Assembly: GCA_027577415.1 (NCBI GenBank)
Contig: JANBQS010000178.1
Coordinates: 1-28,380 of the forward strand
Direction of reading: 5' to 3'
Origin: Coemansia sp. RSA 922
Taxonomy: Eukaryota > Kickxellomycota > Kickxellomycetes > Kickxellales > Kickxellaceae
DNA length: 28,380 nt
A program made the translations under genes and the position numbers. Below the pieces are notes generated by a model. It had not been told where the DNA came from. It did not search any database and saw only the letters and a program-made list of their open reading frames with translations. The number at the start of each line of letters is the position of its first letter. Within the stretch, counting starts at the first letter, position 1. Shown piece after piece: positions 10,054-18,780 of this stretch.

Positions 10054-10485
10054 TTATTCCATACGTTGTGAATCTTTATACCATTCGGACAGCGTCTTTA
10101 TATCACCATCACTTTGAACAACATAATGTCCGGTTGGCTTTTTAGAAATTTCATGTTCAGTAGTAGCTTTTATTTTCTCCCTAAGATCAATATCCTTTAG
10201 TATCTTTTTTTCTGTATCCGCCCACTGCAATATCACAGTCCCACTTTCAGTAATATCACAGGTATAGTCAGCACGCCAAACTAGTAAATTTTTGTCGTAG
10301 GATACGTAGAAGTGACCTTCTTCACTACTACTCAAATTCTGATCTTTTAGTAACTGGAAGAAATGTTTTTCAATAGTAAATGTTTTTACCTTCTCGTGAA
10401 AGTAGTATCTATACAAGGTGCTAGCATTGCCCCTATTATGAAGCAAGTGCACATATTTCATATCACTTGGAGCTCTCACTTGCAT
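10054..10485 (-). CDS. S2: small uncharacterised protein of the S family (143 aa)
   Basis: The family is unknown to me. The chain starts MQVRAPSDMKYVHLLHNRG and has an APSD motif followed by a strand (KYVHLLH), a second strand (TLYRYYF), a helix-like segment (EKHFFQLLKDQ), another strand (GHFYVSYDKNLLVW) and a late strand (GTVILQWAD). Charged sequence follows, ending EWYKDSQRME. No signal peptide or transmembrane segment is visible. The order matches S1 and S5. The ATG at 10485 is chosen; the frame extends only two codons upstream to a TTG. The promoter has TATAAAAA 136 bp upstream and a GGCA-N4-TGCC repeat. S3 in the next unit is a close but broken paralogue: the opening APSD and the last 40 residues are nearly identical. 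Function cannot be assigned. Confidence 0.72.
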   Translation of the reverse strand: MQVRAPSDMKYVHLLHNRGNASTLYRYYFHEKVKTFTIEKHFFQLLKDQNLSSSEEGHFYVSYDKNLLVWRADYTCDITESGTVILQWADTEKKILKDIDLREKIKATTEHEISKKPTGHYVVQSDGDIKTLSEWYKDSQRME

Positions 10486-10600
10486 TCTCAACTAGATATC
10501 AATTGGTAGTGCTGAATTGGGCGTGTATGTCAGTAAAAAAAAGCAGTTCTAGTAGCGGAGATAAACAGATTCTAGATTAAGGAGAAAGGAAGAGAGATGC

Positions 10601-10628
10601 GGCAGGGCTGCCAGGCTCTCTTTTTATA
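10601..10628 (-). promoter_or_regulatory. S2 core promoter: TATA box plus GGCA-N4-TGCC inverted repeat
   Basis: TATAAAAA on the minus strand (10628-10621) is followed 8 bp downstream by the inverted repeat at 10612-10601 (TGCC and GGCA arms around GGGC). It is 136 bp upstream of the S2 ATG. In the RNA the repeat would lie close to the cap site. Confidence 0.58.
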
Positions 10629-10839
10629 CCCCCATTCGAGAGGGAGAGCAAGGGAAGACGCTCTGCTGAATTTTCTGCTGCTCAACTAGCCTTCCTACTT
10701 TTTCTTTTGGTTTTCTTTGGCACCACTCTTTAATATCACATCTGTATTGCTGCTTTGTGTTAAGTTCTTTCCAGCGCTGTTTCTGGAATGTCAAGTGTGG
10801 GCAGGCCAATTTCGAAACAGGTAGAACAATGCATGGCCT

Positions 10840-10892
10840 GTTGATTGCCTTTGACAGCCTTTAACAGCCGTTGATTGCCTTTGACAGCCTTT
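10840..10892 (+). repeat. Two copies of a 23-bp direct repeat, period 30 bp
   Basis: The stretch beginning GTTGATTGCCTTTGACAGCC occurs at 10840-10862 and again, identically, at 10870-10892. The corresponding place in unit A (about 9651-9680) has a single diverged form. It marks the start of unit B and may have been the short homology used in the duplication. Confidence 0.75.
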
Positions 10893-11258
10893 GTCCGGCT
10901 TTTTACACATATTCTGGCCATGTGCATCAACTATTGGCTGGGAGCAAAATTCTGCTGCGGAAAACTGGGCCAACTAATTTTTCTTAAAAGAAATAGAGGG
11001 AATTAAGACCGCCCCTTGCAAGTTCAACAATTATGTTTTAGTTGTAAATTTATTGGCTAAACCAAAGACTAAGAAAAAGCAAAGAGTGTTATTATTATAA
11101 GTGAAAGTGATAGTTATTGTCATGGCTACTGGAGGGCTCGGGTGGTCCCTAGTGACAAGAGTATATATAGATGCTTACTAAATATCTAATTCGAAACATT
11201 GCGCCTGTTATTTGTGGTTTAATATAACCTCAATAGGTTGGTAACTATGCCAATGTAC

Positions 11259-11658
11259 TTATTCCATACGTTGTGAATCTTTATACCATTCGGACAGCGT
11301 CTTTATAACACCATTACTTTCAACAACATAATGTCTGGTTGGCTCTTTCGAAATTTCACGTTCAGTAGTAGCTTTTATTTTAACCTCATCATTACCACCA
11401 CTCCACCATATTATCAGTCTTACTTTCAGTGATTTCTTTATCGAGATATACAAATATGCAATCTTTGTTATAAATCTTGCTGAAAAATTGTAAGTTACTC
11501 CTATCCATACCCTGGTCAGTTTGTACCTTACGGAAATGTCTTGTAATAGTAAGTATTGATATTTTCTCCAGTAAGTAGCATCTACACAAGGTGCCAGTAT
11601 CGCCCCTATTGTGAACCAAGTGCACAAACTTTATATCACTTGGAGCATTCACTTGCAT
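11259..11658 (-). pseudogene. S3: frameshifted paralogue of S2
   Basis: The first part reads MQVNAPSDIKFVHLVHNRG and follows S2 for about 80 codons, then ends at a stop at 11392-11394 (NMVEWW*). The rest of the S2-like sequence, KIKATTEREISKEP through EWYKDSQRME, lies in another frame down to 11259. About fifteen codons present in S2 (around ADTEKKILKDIDLRE) are missing near the break. The TATA position is degenerate (TTTTAAAA at 11790-11797) although the GGCA-N4-TGCC repeat is kept. An 89-residue truncated product is possible, but decay is the simpler reading. Confidence 0.75.
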
Positions 11659-11768
11659 TCTCAACTAGATACCAATTGGTAGTACTGGATTGGATATAGG
11701 TAAGAGAAGGCTGATTTAGTAGTGGAGGTGAGCAAGTTTTTTTTAAAGGCGAAAAGGAGCAATAATTT

Positions 11769-11798
11769 GGCAGTCATGCCAGGCACTCATTTTAAAAT
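11769..11798 (-). promoter_or_regulatory. Degenerate S3 promoter with intact GGCA-N4-TGCC repeat
   Basis: The inverted repeat (GGCA at 11769-11772, TGCC at 11777-11780) lies 8 bp from an AT-rich ATTTTAAAAT (11789-11798) where S1 and S2 have a clear TATA box. The distance to the S3 start (131 bp) is unchanged. Confidence 0.45.
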
Positions 11799-11943
11799 TC
11801 TTACCTTGAGCGAGAGGAAGGAAAAGTACGCTTGCAACGATTTTGCCTACTCGCTTTTTTCAGACAGCAAAAATAACTGGGGCTTGGTTCTCGGCAAGAA
11901 ATCCTCTCAATTACAACTACGTGTTTGTACATGTCAAAATATC

Positions 11944-11949
11944 TTTATT
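11944..11949 (-). terminator. Polyadenylation signal of the MRC1-like gene
   Basis: AATAAA on the minus strand (TTTATT on the plus strand) lies about 29 nt past the TGA stop at 11978-11980, a usual position for a 3'-end signal. Confidence 0.5.
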
Positions 11950-11977
11950 TAAAAACAAACATAAAGTGGAAAGCATA

Positions 11978-14900
11978 TCAAAGAACATTCTTGTCGCTGC
12001 TAGCAACGTTCAGTCGCTTAGCCGTAGCACCTAACAGTGCAGTGCCCGGCCGCTTCAACAAAGACGAAGTGCGATGTAGTGGCGCAAATTTACCACCACC
12101 ATCTTCTTTTCCAACAGCCAGCAGCGTACGGCGACGAACAATAAGTTTCTCGACAGCAACCGACGAAAACGCACCGCCATCCATATCAAGCTCATCCATG
12201 GGCATCGAGTCAGTCAACGAGCTAACCTGCGACGATCCAGCAATACGAGCCTTAGGTACCGCAGCCATAACACTATCCTCGTCATCGCTCTCCACGCGCA
12301 TTCTAGTGCGCATCAACTGCTGCTGCACAGTCATGGCCAAATGACGGTCATCGACAATCTCCTCAAGCTCAAACGCATCATCGCCAGGCAGCATCAGCAT
12401 CTCATCGTCTTCCATCCCACCACCACTGCCACTAGTTGGTGGCGGTGGTCGCATGAGCGCAGCACGGGCAAACGCAGCAGTCTCCGGGTTCTTTGCAATC
12501 TCGGCCAAATCTTTATCATGGATCTCGCGAGCAAGCAGCTTGCGCTTCATCCTAGCCCGCTCCTCCATGCGCTCAGCTCTAGTCTGCCGATCATTATAAT
12601 CTTCGTCATCAGCTAGCGCAAATCCTGTGCGGTTTCTAGATACCCGGTTCTTCAGAGCGCCAGTGGTAATGTCATTGTAGAGTGTCTGGATGTTGCGCTC
12701 GTCCTCGTCAAAGTCTCGCTGCCGGTGCAGCTCTCGGATCGCCTCGTCTCCCTCAGATGCGTTCTCGTCCACTTCGTTGTTGATCATCGGGTCGGCCAGC
12801 AGCGCGGCTTCCTCTTCATCAGAATCCATGTCATACTCCTCCTCATCGTCAGATACGCCAGCCCCGGGCTTGGGCGCCAAGCCATCGCCCCAGTTGAACT
12901 TGCGCGGACCCACGCCTTTGGTCACGCCGTCAGAGTCCGAGCTATCGCCCTCTTCCGCCTCGGCCTCGACAAACTCAGAGCGCTTGGCGTCCCGCCGCCT
13001 CTGCTTGCGCTGCGCCACAATGTCGCCCCTCCTTAAGAGACGCCCAGCAGGAGCCACATGCTGCGGCGACAATGAACCACCAGCCTCTTCTTCCATGTCG
13101 TCATCGACAACTTCGTCTTCCTCCTCCTCGGCAGACGCATCCGAGTCGTTATCTCCTGCGCCCGGCACTAGAGCCCGACGGACCATTGTCGGCAGCAGCG
13201 AGTCATCTTGGCCAGCATCTCCATCAGTAGCCACAGTAAGCTGCGTAGGCTGCGTTTGCTGGATCCGACCCACCTCTTCGTCATCGTCATTGCCTTCCAT
13301 CATTTGTGTTGGCTGGGTCTCCTGGTAATCGGGGAACTGCTCCAAGTGACCCATGAATCCCGACTGTGTGTCCATCAGAGAGTCGCACTGGCGAGTACCA
13401 GTCACTTCCTCGGCCGGCGTCATGAGCAGCGAGTCCTGAGTATCGCCAACCCGGCCAATCTGCGACGAAAACAGGTACGGGAGATCCTGCGACACGGGTA
13501 CCGGGTTCTCTGGCAGACTAGGCTCAAGAGGCGTGGGCGTAGCCGCAACCGGCACAGGCCGTGGCTTAACGACTGTGGTGGTGTTTTTGGCGGCTGGCAT
13601 CTTGAACATTCCCAAGAACTTTGATTTGCCCTTATCCGAAGAACCAGTAGCAACATCAGATGGCGGCAGTGTCTTTTGTTCAGGCACAGACGGCGGTCTA
13701 ACAATTGGAGCAGCAGGTTCGTCCCCATCCTCATCATCGTCCTCATCAGAAATGACCGGAGCAGGACGCCGTTTGATCCGCGGACTAAGAATAGCGTCAA
13801 TATCCTCCAGCTCACTGTCAGAGCCCGACCCAGCGTCGCTATCCGACTCGCCAGAATGATCCACATCCTCGCCATCGCCAATATCGTCGCCATCACCGAT
13901 GTCATCGCCATCACCAGTATCATCGACGTCTTGAATAGGCTCAACGGCAGTAGCAGTACAAGCGCTCGCGGCAGCTGCTCGCAGGGCTTCCTCGTCCTGC
14001 TGATACATGGCGCGCATCAATGCGCCATTAAGCTGCTTCAAGCCCATCGGGCCATCAGTAGGCGGACGCATAGCATTAGAAGCAGGCACAGAAGAATGTA
14101 GCGGCTGAGACGCATATTCAAGAATAGAGTCCAGATCAGCAGTTTTAGGACCACGCACATTCAAAGAAGAGGCGGGTGACTTTATCGGCGACAAAATGCC
14201 AGCAGTGCGACCCGACAATGCGGGAGCAACATGGTCGTCATCGACAATCTCTACTTCGTAGTCGCCAGAATCCGACTCGTAATGGAATGTGTGCTGCAGA
14301 AGGCTCGCTGGCTTGAGCGTAGACTGAACAGTGGCTGATGAGTCGGGTGTGTTGTTGGTGGCGTTGGCGGCATAGAGATCGAAGCGGGCGAAAAAGTCGT
14401 CTAGGGTCAGCCGTTGTGTGTAATCCAAGGGGTTGATGAGGACAGCGGTCTCACGCACCAGGCGCTCGGTCTCCTGATGAATCTTAGCCATAGCCGCTTT
14501 AGACGCTGGGCGCTCCCTAGGTTCAGTATCGACTTCTCCCTCAACAACAGCCTTTTTGCGAGGCGCCCGAGGCTTCTTCGGCTTGGCTGTGACAACTGGC
14601 GGCGGCGGCGACGCGGCTTTGGATACAAGTAGATCATCAGATTCAGAGCCAGAGTCAATACGCAGACTAGACATTGTGCGCTGCCGGGGGCCATTAAGCT
14701 GGAATGGCGGCTCATCCTCATTTTCAGAAGAGCTATCAGAAACAGCTCTACTGCGACGCGACGACGCCAGCCTAGCCACTATGCTATCGCCGTTATTCAG
14801 AGCAAACCGCGCAGCACTAAAAGGTCTACGCTTCTGGTTGGCCAACACAGGCGCCTCCTCCTCTTCATCGTCGGTAGTTTGTGCACCTAGAATTGCAGCG

Positions 14901-15196
14901 TGCGTAAAGGAAAGGGGCAGAGATGGACGGCTAGCCGGACTGTTTTCTTTATCTCCCATCTCGCTATCGCTATCTCCAACGGCGTCGGTAGAATCTTCCT
15001 CGGTGTCGGAGCCAAGTAGCTGGGCCAGCGGGTCGAAGCGTACAGAGGCCCTGGGTTTGTTCAGACCACCATCAGACACCTCGTCTACGGGTGCTGCGCA
15101 ATTGTGTTGAGCGCCAAACAAAGTGGACGAGGCCAAGTTAAACCCGCCTCCATCGCCAAGAACAGGAGCAGAAAGCTGCTCGTTGTCTGAGACCAT
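11978..15196 (-). CDS. MRC1: Mrc1/claspin-family DNA replication checkpoint mediator (1072 aa)
   Basis: Mrc1/claspin travels with the replisome, supports normal fork speed and carries the ATR/Mec1 signal to the effector kinase in S phase. The chain is very acidic and Ser-rich. Residues 241-269 (ETERLVRETAVL... ending LDDFF) resemble the conserved claspin segment running from ETQRLIRE to DFF, near its PCNA-binding motif. Eight SQ/TQ sites cluster at 569-652 (S569, S578, T586, T610, T627, T630, T648, T651), with another at S989, as expected for checkpoint-kinase targets. Residues about 740-865 match the Mrc1-like domain: an acidic EFVEAEAEE start, DPMINNEVDE, RNIQTLYNDITTGALKNR, then a basic helix. 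The gene is one exon. The start is the ATG at 15196; an in-frame TTG lies 11 codons upstream. The stop is TGA. Upstream MCB-like sites suggest G1/S expression. Confidence 0.88.
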   Translation of the reverse strand: MVSDNEQLSAPVLGDGGGFNLASSTLFGAQHNCAAPVDEVSDGGLNKPRASVRFDPLAQLLGSDTEEDSTDAVGDSDSEMGDKENSPASRPSLPLSFTHAAILGAQTTDDEEEEAPVLANQKRRPFSAARFALNNGDSIVARLASSRRSRAVSDSSSENEDEPPFQLNGPRQRTMSSLRIDSGSESDDLLVSKAASPPPPVVTAKPKKPRAPRKKAVVEGEVDTEPRERPASKAAMAKIHQETERLVRETAVLINPLDYTQRLTLDDFFARFDLYAANATNNTPDSSATVQSTLKPASLLQHTFHYESDSGDYEVEIVDDDHVAPALSGRTAGILSPIKSPASSLNVRGPKTADLDSILEYASQPLHSSVPASNAMRPPTDGPMGLKQLNGALMRAMYQQDEEALRAAAASACTATAVEPIQDVDDTGDGDDIGDGDDIGDGEDVDHSGESDSDAGSGSDSELEDIDAILSPRIKRRPAPVISDEDDDEDGDEPAAPIVRPPSVPEQKTLPPSDVATGSSDKGKSKFLGMFKMPAAKNTTTVVKPRPVPVAATPTPLEPSLPENPVPVSQDLPYLFSSQIGRVGDTQDSLLMTPAEEVTGTRQCDSLMDTQSGFMGHLEQFPDYQETQPTQMMEGNDDDEEVGRIQQTQPTQLTVATDGDAGQDDSLLPTMVRRALVPGAGDNDSDASAEEEEDEVVDDDMEEEAGGSLSPQHVAPAGRLLRRGDIVAQRKQRRRDAKRSEFVEAEAEEGDSSDSDGVTKGVGPRKFNWGDGLAPKPGAGVSDDEEEYDMDSDEEEAALLADPMINNEVDENASEGDEAIRELHRQRDFDEDERNIQTLYNDITTGALKNRVSRNRTGFALADDEDYNDRQTRAERMEERARMKRKLLAREIHDKDLAEIAKNPETAAFARAALMRPPPPTSGSGGGMEDDEMLMLPGDDAFELEEIVDDRHLAMTVQQQLMRTRMRVESDDEDSVMAAVPKARIAGSSQVSSLTDSMPMDELDMDGGAFSSVAVEKLIVRRRTLLAVGKEDGGGKFAPLHRTSSLLKRPGTALLGATAKRLNVASSDKNVL
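13866..13919 (-). repeat. Three 18-bp tandem repeats coding for DDxGDG units in Mrc1
   Basis: Units at 13866-13883, 13884-13901 and 13902-13919 differ at a few bases and encode consecutive Asp-Asp-x-Gly-Asp-Gly hexapeptides at residues about 426-443, in a disordered acidic stretch. The length is a multiple of three, so copy-number change would not break the frame. Confidence 0.8.
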
Positions 15197-15710
15197 TCTT
15201 GTTTTTCGTTTTTGCCAACAAATGCGCAAGAAAAATTCAAAAGATAATTGAGGAATAAAAAAGCTTGTCTAGAAAACAAAGTGCAAAGAATGCAACGCGC
15301 GTTGAGGAATAAAACGCGTGCCTGTCGCGTCTGATTAGATGCTATTGGCTCCATGGTCTGCGGCTCACGTGCAGCTTGAGTTGCGAGCTGTGTGGGGAGG
15401 GTTGTGGCTCGCTTCCTCATGGCGAACTTATCTGATTGTCAACGAACTGATAAGCAGCAAATATTGAGTCAGCATGGCCTTGCGTGTACCAAATTTTTTT
15501 TTTTTCACTCCATGGTCCTCCTCAACCCTACTGTGGCACATCCACTCGAGTACCTTCCATCGAACATCCCTCCTATTTTCACCCAGTCAAAAAACCTCCC
15601 AACTCACCTCACAGGAACTATCGGTTTTTTTTCCGCTATCTGTCTTGTTTATTCTCGTGTTTGTGAATTCAACTTTTTCTTGTTTTAAAACGACATAGTT
15701 ATTGTCAAGT
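15197..15710. promoter_or_regulatory. Divergent promoter of MRC1 and the third Zn2Cys6 regulator
   Basis: This ~0.5 kb region holds several familiar sites. Next to MRC1 are CAACGCGCGTTG (15293-15304), ACGCGT (15314-15319), TCGCGTC (15325-15331) and a CCAAT box on the MRC1 strand (ATTGG at 15344-15348). Centrally there is a CACGTG E-box (15366-15371) and two GATA-type sites (CTTATC 15427-15432, TGATAAG 15448-15454). The side next to the regulator gene is T-rich and pyrimidine-rich (15485-15680). Confidence 0.6.
15293..15331 (-). promoter_or_regulatory. MCB-like (MBF) site cluster upstream of MRC1
   Basis: Within 39 bp there is a 12-bp palindrome with an ACGCG core, a perfect ACGCGT and a near match TCGCGTC, 97-135 bp upstream of the MRC1 ATG. 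MBF binds ACGCGT to drive G1/S genes in yeasts, and fission yeast mrc1 is a known MBF-controlled gene, so the position fits the gene's function. Confidence 0.6.
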
Positions 15711-18626
15711 ATGGCGGCAGGTGATAGTGCCACGCCGCTCCGACTCATGTTGTCGTGTGACAATTGCCGCAAAAAAAAGATTCGTTGTAATGGCGGACGA
15801 CCCGAGTGCGCCAGCTGTCTCCGAGGCGATATCCCCTGCCACTACTCGCCAGTAGGACCCCGCAAAAAGCCACGGCGGGCTGGCACCGAGCCCGTGGCCT
15901 CGCAAGAAGGAGTAAGGAAACGGCCAGCGAATAAGCGGCGGGCATCAGCCAGTGCATCAGATAGCGAGGAAACGCACGAGGATGATAAGTCCCAAGTAGG
16001 CGTGAGTAGTGTGAGCCATTTGATGCTAGAGAAGCTACGTGACACACAGGCATTGCCACACGCGGGGTCTACAGCTGTGACGCACAGGGTGCAGCCGCAG
16101 CAGCCAGTCATGGAAATGCTGAGGCTGCAGACTCAGATCTCCGACCTCGTTGACCAGCTTCGCAACATTACTATCCAGGTCTCCGGCATGACGCCTACTG
16201 CCGGGTCGCCCGCTCCCACGCCAGCCCCCGCCGCCACCAGCCCTCTCCCCCCGGCCGCGCCTCATCCAGGCCCCTCTCACCACAGTCTTGGCCAGGCAGC
16301 GGCATCTTCAAGCGGAATGGCAGCAACCGGTCCCAGCGACAACAGTCAGGGACAGCCCTGTAGTGAGCTACACCTGTCCAAGCCCGAACATGCACGCGGA
16401 GTAAACGTATCTCGTGATCTGATCAAACACCTAATCTCGGTCTACTTCCAGTACTGCCACCCATCGGAGACTGGCATGTACCCAATGGAGCTGTACCGGG
16501 ACCGGCTGCAGCGCGCGCAAGTGAGCGAGACGTTCCTACTTTCAGTCCTAGCTGTAGCCAGCCGTCTCTCCGACGATCCCCGCGTGAAGCGTGAGCCGGC
16601 ATATTTGGCGGGCTACGATTTCTTCGAGCGAGTGACACGAGGACTAATGATGGACGTGCTGGAGCGAGATTGTGTGGAGAACATGCTGACGCTCAACAAT
16701 CTGGCTGTCTACGCCGTGGGGCTGCCGGTGGCTAATCGTGGCTGGTATTTCTCGGGCCTGGCTATGCGGATGGCTACGCAGATGTCTTTGCAAAAGGTCG
16801 ATGCTCCGGGGAGGATGCCTGGCGCCTCGATGATGAGTGGGCCGGGAATCGAATCGGCTAGGCGCGCATTTTGGACTACGCTGCTGCTCGAGGCCCTGGC
16901 CAGCTTTGCCAGTGGCGAGCCTCCGCCCATCACTATCCAGGATATCCACGTAGCGGAGCCAGCCGACGATCCGCCTATGCTCGGCGACGAGTCGGCCGGT
17001 CCTGGCACGTCGGCTAGCTCGCAGATGGCTACAGACGAGGACTCGGAGGCACGCCCTGCTGCGGCGGGACTGAAAAGCATGCCTAACGTCTGTGCGTTTA
17101 CAGCGCAGCTATCGATGCTGCTGATCCGTGTGGCGCGGCTTAACGGCAATCGGCACCCAGAGTCAGCGCAGTTCAGTCCGGAGTACGCCACGCTGCATGC
17201 GGAGATGGTGGCCTGGTACCACGCGCTTCCGGATAACATGCAGATACGGGCCACGACGGCTCGGGACGAGATACTGGGCGATCCGCAGCTATTCGCTGCC
17301 AAAATGTTTGTACACTGCCACTACCACGCCGCCATTATTGCCCTCCACCAGCCACGTGTCGACCTGGTCCGCGTCGAGTCGTCGACGGGCTACCGCGATG
17401 CCAAGGGCGAGAGCGGCGAGAAGAAACCCGCGTGTCATGGTCCCCCGGCTGACGTGCAGTGGCGCCAACTGGCACAGCAGCAATGTCTTACTGCCGCATG
17501 CACTATGACCGAGCTATTGACGTTAGCGCGTGCGCTCGACGTGCGCTACCATATAGTGACGTTTGGATTTGCTGTGTTTATGGCCGGCGTTGTGCATGTT
17601 GGCGCGGTGGCGTGTACTCCGCGGGACTCTAATGAGCGTCAGTACAGTATCAACTGTGTGAAGGAGCATGTGCGGTGTCTGGATCGGCTGGGAAAGTATT
17701 TTGCATTCCATTTTATCATGGCTAAACACATCCGCGCCCAGCTCCATGCTATCGAGTCGGCGGATGCCAGACGACAGAATGCCATTGTTGCTGAGGCCAA
17801 CCGTATGGTGCATCCGCAGGTGTCAAAGTTTAGAGCTACTGGGCATCAGTCGCGTGCGCCTACTATGCCGTTTGATATTAATGCGGCTTTGGCAATGGCC
17901 TCGCAGTCTCTGCCTCAGTTGCCCACTCAGCAGCCGCATACTCCGGGGGCTGTCTCTGCGGGGATCGGTATGGATGCTGCTGCCGCTGCAGGTCTATTTG
18001 CATCTGCTGCTGGTAGTAACAGTGATCTCTTTGGTAGCGTACTTGGCTCAGCGGACGCATCTGATGCGTCTCCCTGGTTTGGCGTGCCAGCAACAAGTGT
18101 TGGTGCTCAAGGGTCTACGCCTTTGGCGTTTGGCAGCGAGTCTTCCTCTATCGACATGTTTCTGGGCCTGTTCTCAGCTGCTGCTGCGCCCTCATCGCCC
18201 ACACCTACTGGAGTACCGTTTTCTCCACAGCAGTGTCCGATTCCCGGATCTTGTGGCGGATTATGTGGCACGCATTCACCGACGACAGCGGCGTCTATGG
18301 CATTCCAACTGCACCAGAGCTTTTCCAGTATGGCGGGACTTGGCTCGGGTATCAGCTCCCTTGTGGAGTTGTTTTCGTCTAATAGCGATGGCTCTAATTC
18401 GTTGTATCCTGAAAACATACTCAGTAGTAGTATGTTGGCACCGGCTAATGCTCGCTCATCAGACTCTGTTTTGTCGGCACCGGCTGTGCAACAGCCATCG
18501 GCTGCGTTGAGATCTACTGCTCAGTCGTCGTCTTTTTCTAATCCCGCGGGTCATTTGAGATTCACTTCGCCTGGTGCTGGCGGTTTACAGCAGTTTGGAT
18601 CACTGCCTCCATTTTCTCCTCTCTAA
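15711..18626 (+). CDS. Zn(II)2Cys6 transcription factor with middle homology domain (971 aa)
   Basis: A Gal4-like nuclear regulator in a single exon. The zinc cluster is C16-x2-C19-x6-C26-x6-C33-x2-C36-x6-C43, followed by CHYSP and a basic linker. The same CHYSP follows the cluster of the regulator at 81-2681, which makes these two look closer to each other than to the three-exon gene. A helical segment (about 132-155, MLRLQTQISDLVDQLRNI) may dimerise. The middle homology region covers about 235-430 and includes GWYFSGLAMRMATQMSL and ESARRAFWTTLLLEAL. The C-terminal 300 residues are Ser/Ala/Gly-rich. The start is the ATG at 15711; three upstream in-frame codons begin at a TTG. It is divergent from MRC1 and need not share regulation with it. 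Target unknown. Confidence 0.9.
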   Translation: MAAGDSATPLRLMLSCDNCRKKKIRCNGGRPECASCLRGDIPCHYSPVGPRKKPRRAGTEPVASQEGVRKRPANKRRASASASDSEETHEDDKSQVGVSSVSHLMLEKLRDTQALPHAGSTAVTHRVQPQQPVMEMLRLQTQISDLVDQLRNITIQVSGMTPTAGSPAPTPAPAATSPLPPAAPHPGPSHHSLGQAAASSSGMAATGPSDNSQGQPCSELHLSKPEHARGVNVSRDLIKHLISVYFQYCHPSETGMYPMELYRDRLQRAQVSETFLLSVLAVASRLSDDPRVKREPAYLAGYDFFERVTRGLMMDVLERDCVENMLTLNNLAVYAVGLPVANRGWYFSGLAMRMATQMSLQKVDAPGRMPGASMMSGPGIESARRAFWTTLLLEALASFASGEPPPITIQDIHVAEPADDPPMLGDESAGPGTSASSQMATDEDSEARPAAAGLKSMPNVCAFTAQLSMLLIRVARLNGNRHPESAQFSPEYATLHAEMVAWYHALPDNMQIRATTARDEILGDPQLFAAKMFVHCHYHAAIIALHQPRVDLVRVESSTGYRDAKGESGEKKPACHGPPADVQWRQLAQQQCLTAACTMTELLTLARALDVRYHIVTFGFAVFMAGVVHVGAVACTPRDSNERQYSINCVKEHVRCLDRLGKYFAFHFIMAKHIRAQLHAIESADARRQNAIVAEANRMVHPQVSKFRATGHQSRAPTMPFDINAALAMASQSLPQLPTQQPHTPGAVSAGIGMDAAAAAGLFASAAGSNSDLFGSVLGSADASDASPWFGVPATSVGAQGSTPLAFGSESSSIDMFLGLFSAAAAPSSPTPTGVPFSPQQCPIPGSCGGLCGTHSPTTAASMAFQLHQSFSSMAGLGSGISSLVELFSSNSDGSNSLYPENILSSSMLAPANARSSDSVLSAPAVQQPSAALRSTAQSSSFSNPAGHLRFTSPGAGGLQQFGSLPPFSPL

Positions 18627-18780
18627 ATATTTCTCAATACTCTTTTTTTTATTAGCATAATGTCTATATTTCAAAAAACACTAGTGGTTTTTGCTCTCAT
18701 TGGAGATGGGGGTACTCATGTCTATTCCACCCTGTAACCAAGAGCAAATCTTGAAGAAGAAGAAGAAATACTTTAGGTGA

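Larger units (their letters stand above)
9651..10838. repeat. Tandem duplicated unit A, ~1.2 kb, carrying S2
   Basis: This unit aligns in direct orientation with the next one (10840-11960). Landmarks recur about 1.2 kb apart: CATGTGCATCAACTATTGGC at 9717 and 10919, the S2/S3 3' ends at 10054 and 11259, and the start codons at 10485 and 11658. The match covers the downstream spacer, the gene and the promoter. The boundaries are approximate because similarity fades into T-rich sequence. Confidence 0.8.
10840..11960. repeat. Tandem duplicated unit B, ~1.1 kb, carrying the broken S3 copy
   Basis: This is the second direct copy of the unit starting at 9651. The spacer between gene and unit start is strongly similar (for example ACCGCCCCTTGCAAGTTCAA in both), as is the gene's 3' end. 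It differs by small insertions and deletions and a block deletion within the gene. The right boundary is unclear and runs into the 3' flank of the MRC1-like gene. Confidence 0.78.

Noticed and set aside
12690..13328. 212-codon Ser-rich plus-strand frame within MRC1
   Set aside because: It is the antisense shadow of Asp/Glu/Ser-rich codons (GAG/GAT read as CTC/TCA and so on). The minus strand has the recognisable Mrc1 features.
17668..18510. 280-codon frame overlapping the third regulator in another phase
   Set aside because: It lies wholly inside a GC-rich gene with strong protein features, has no recognisable domain, and is a composition artefact.
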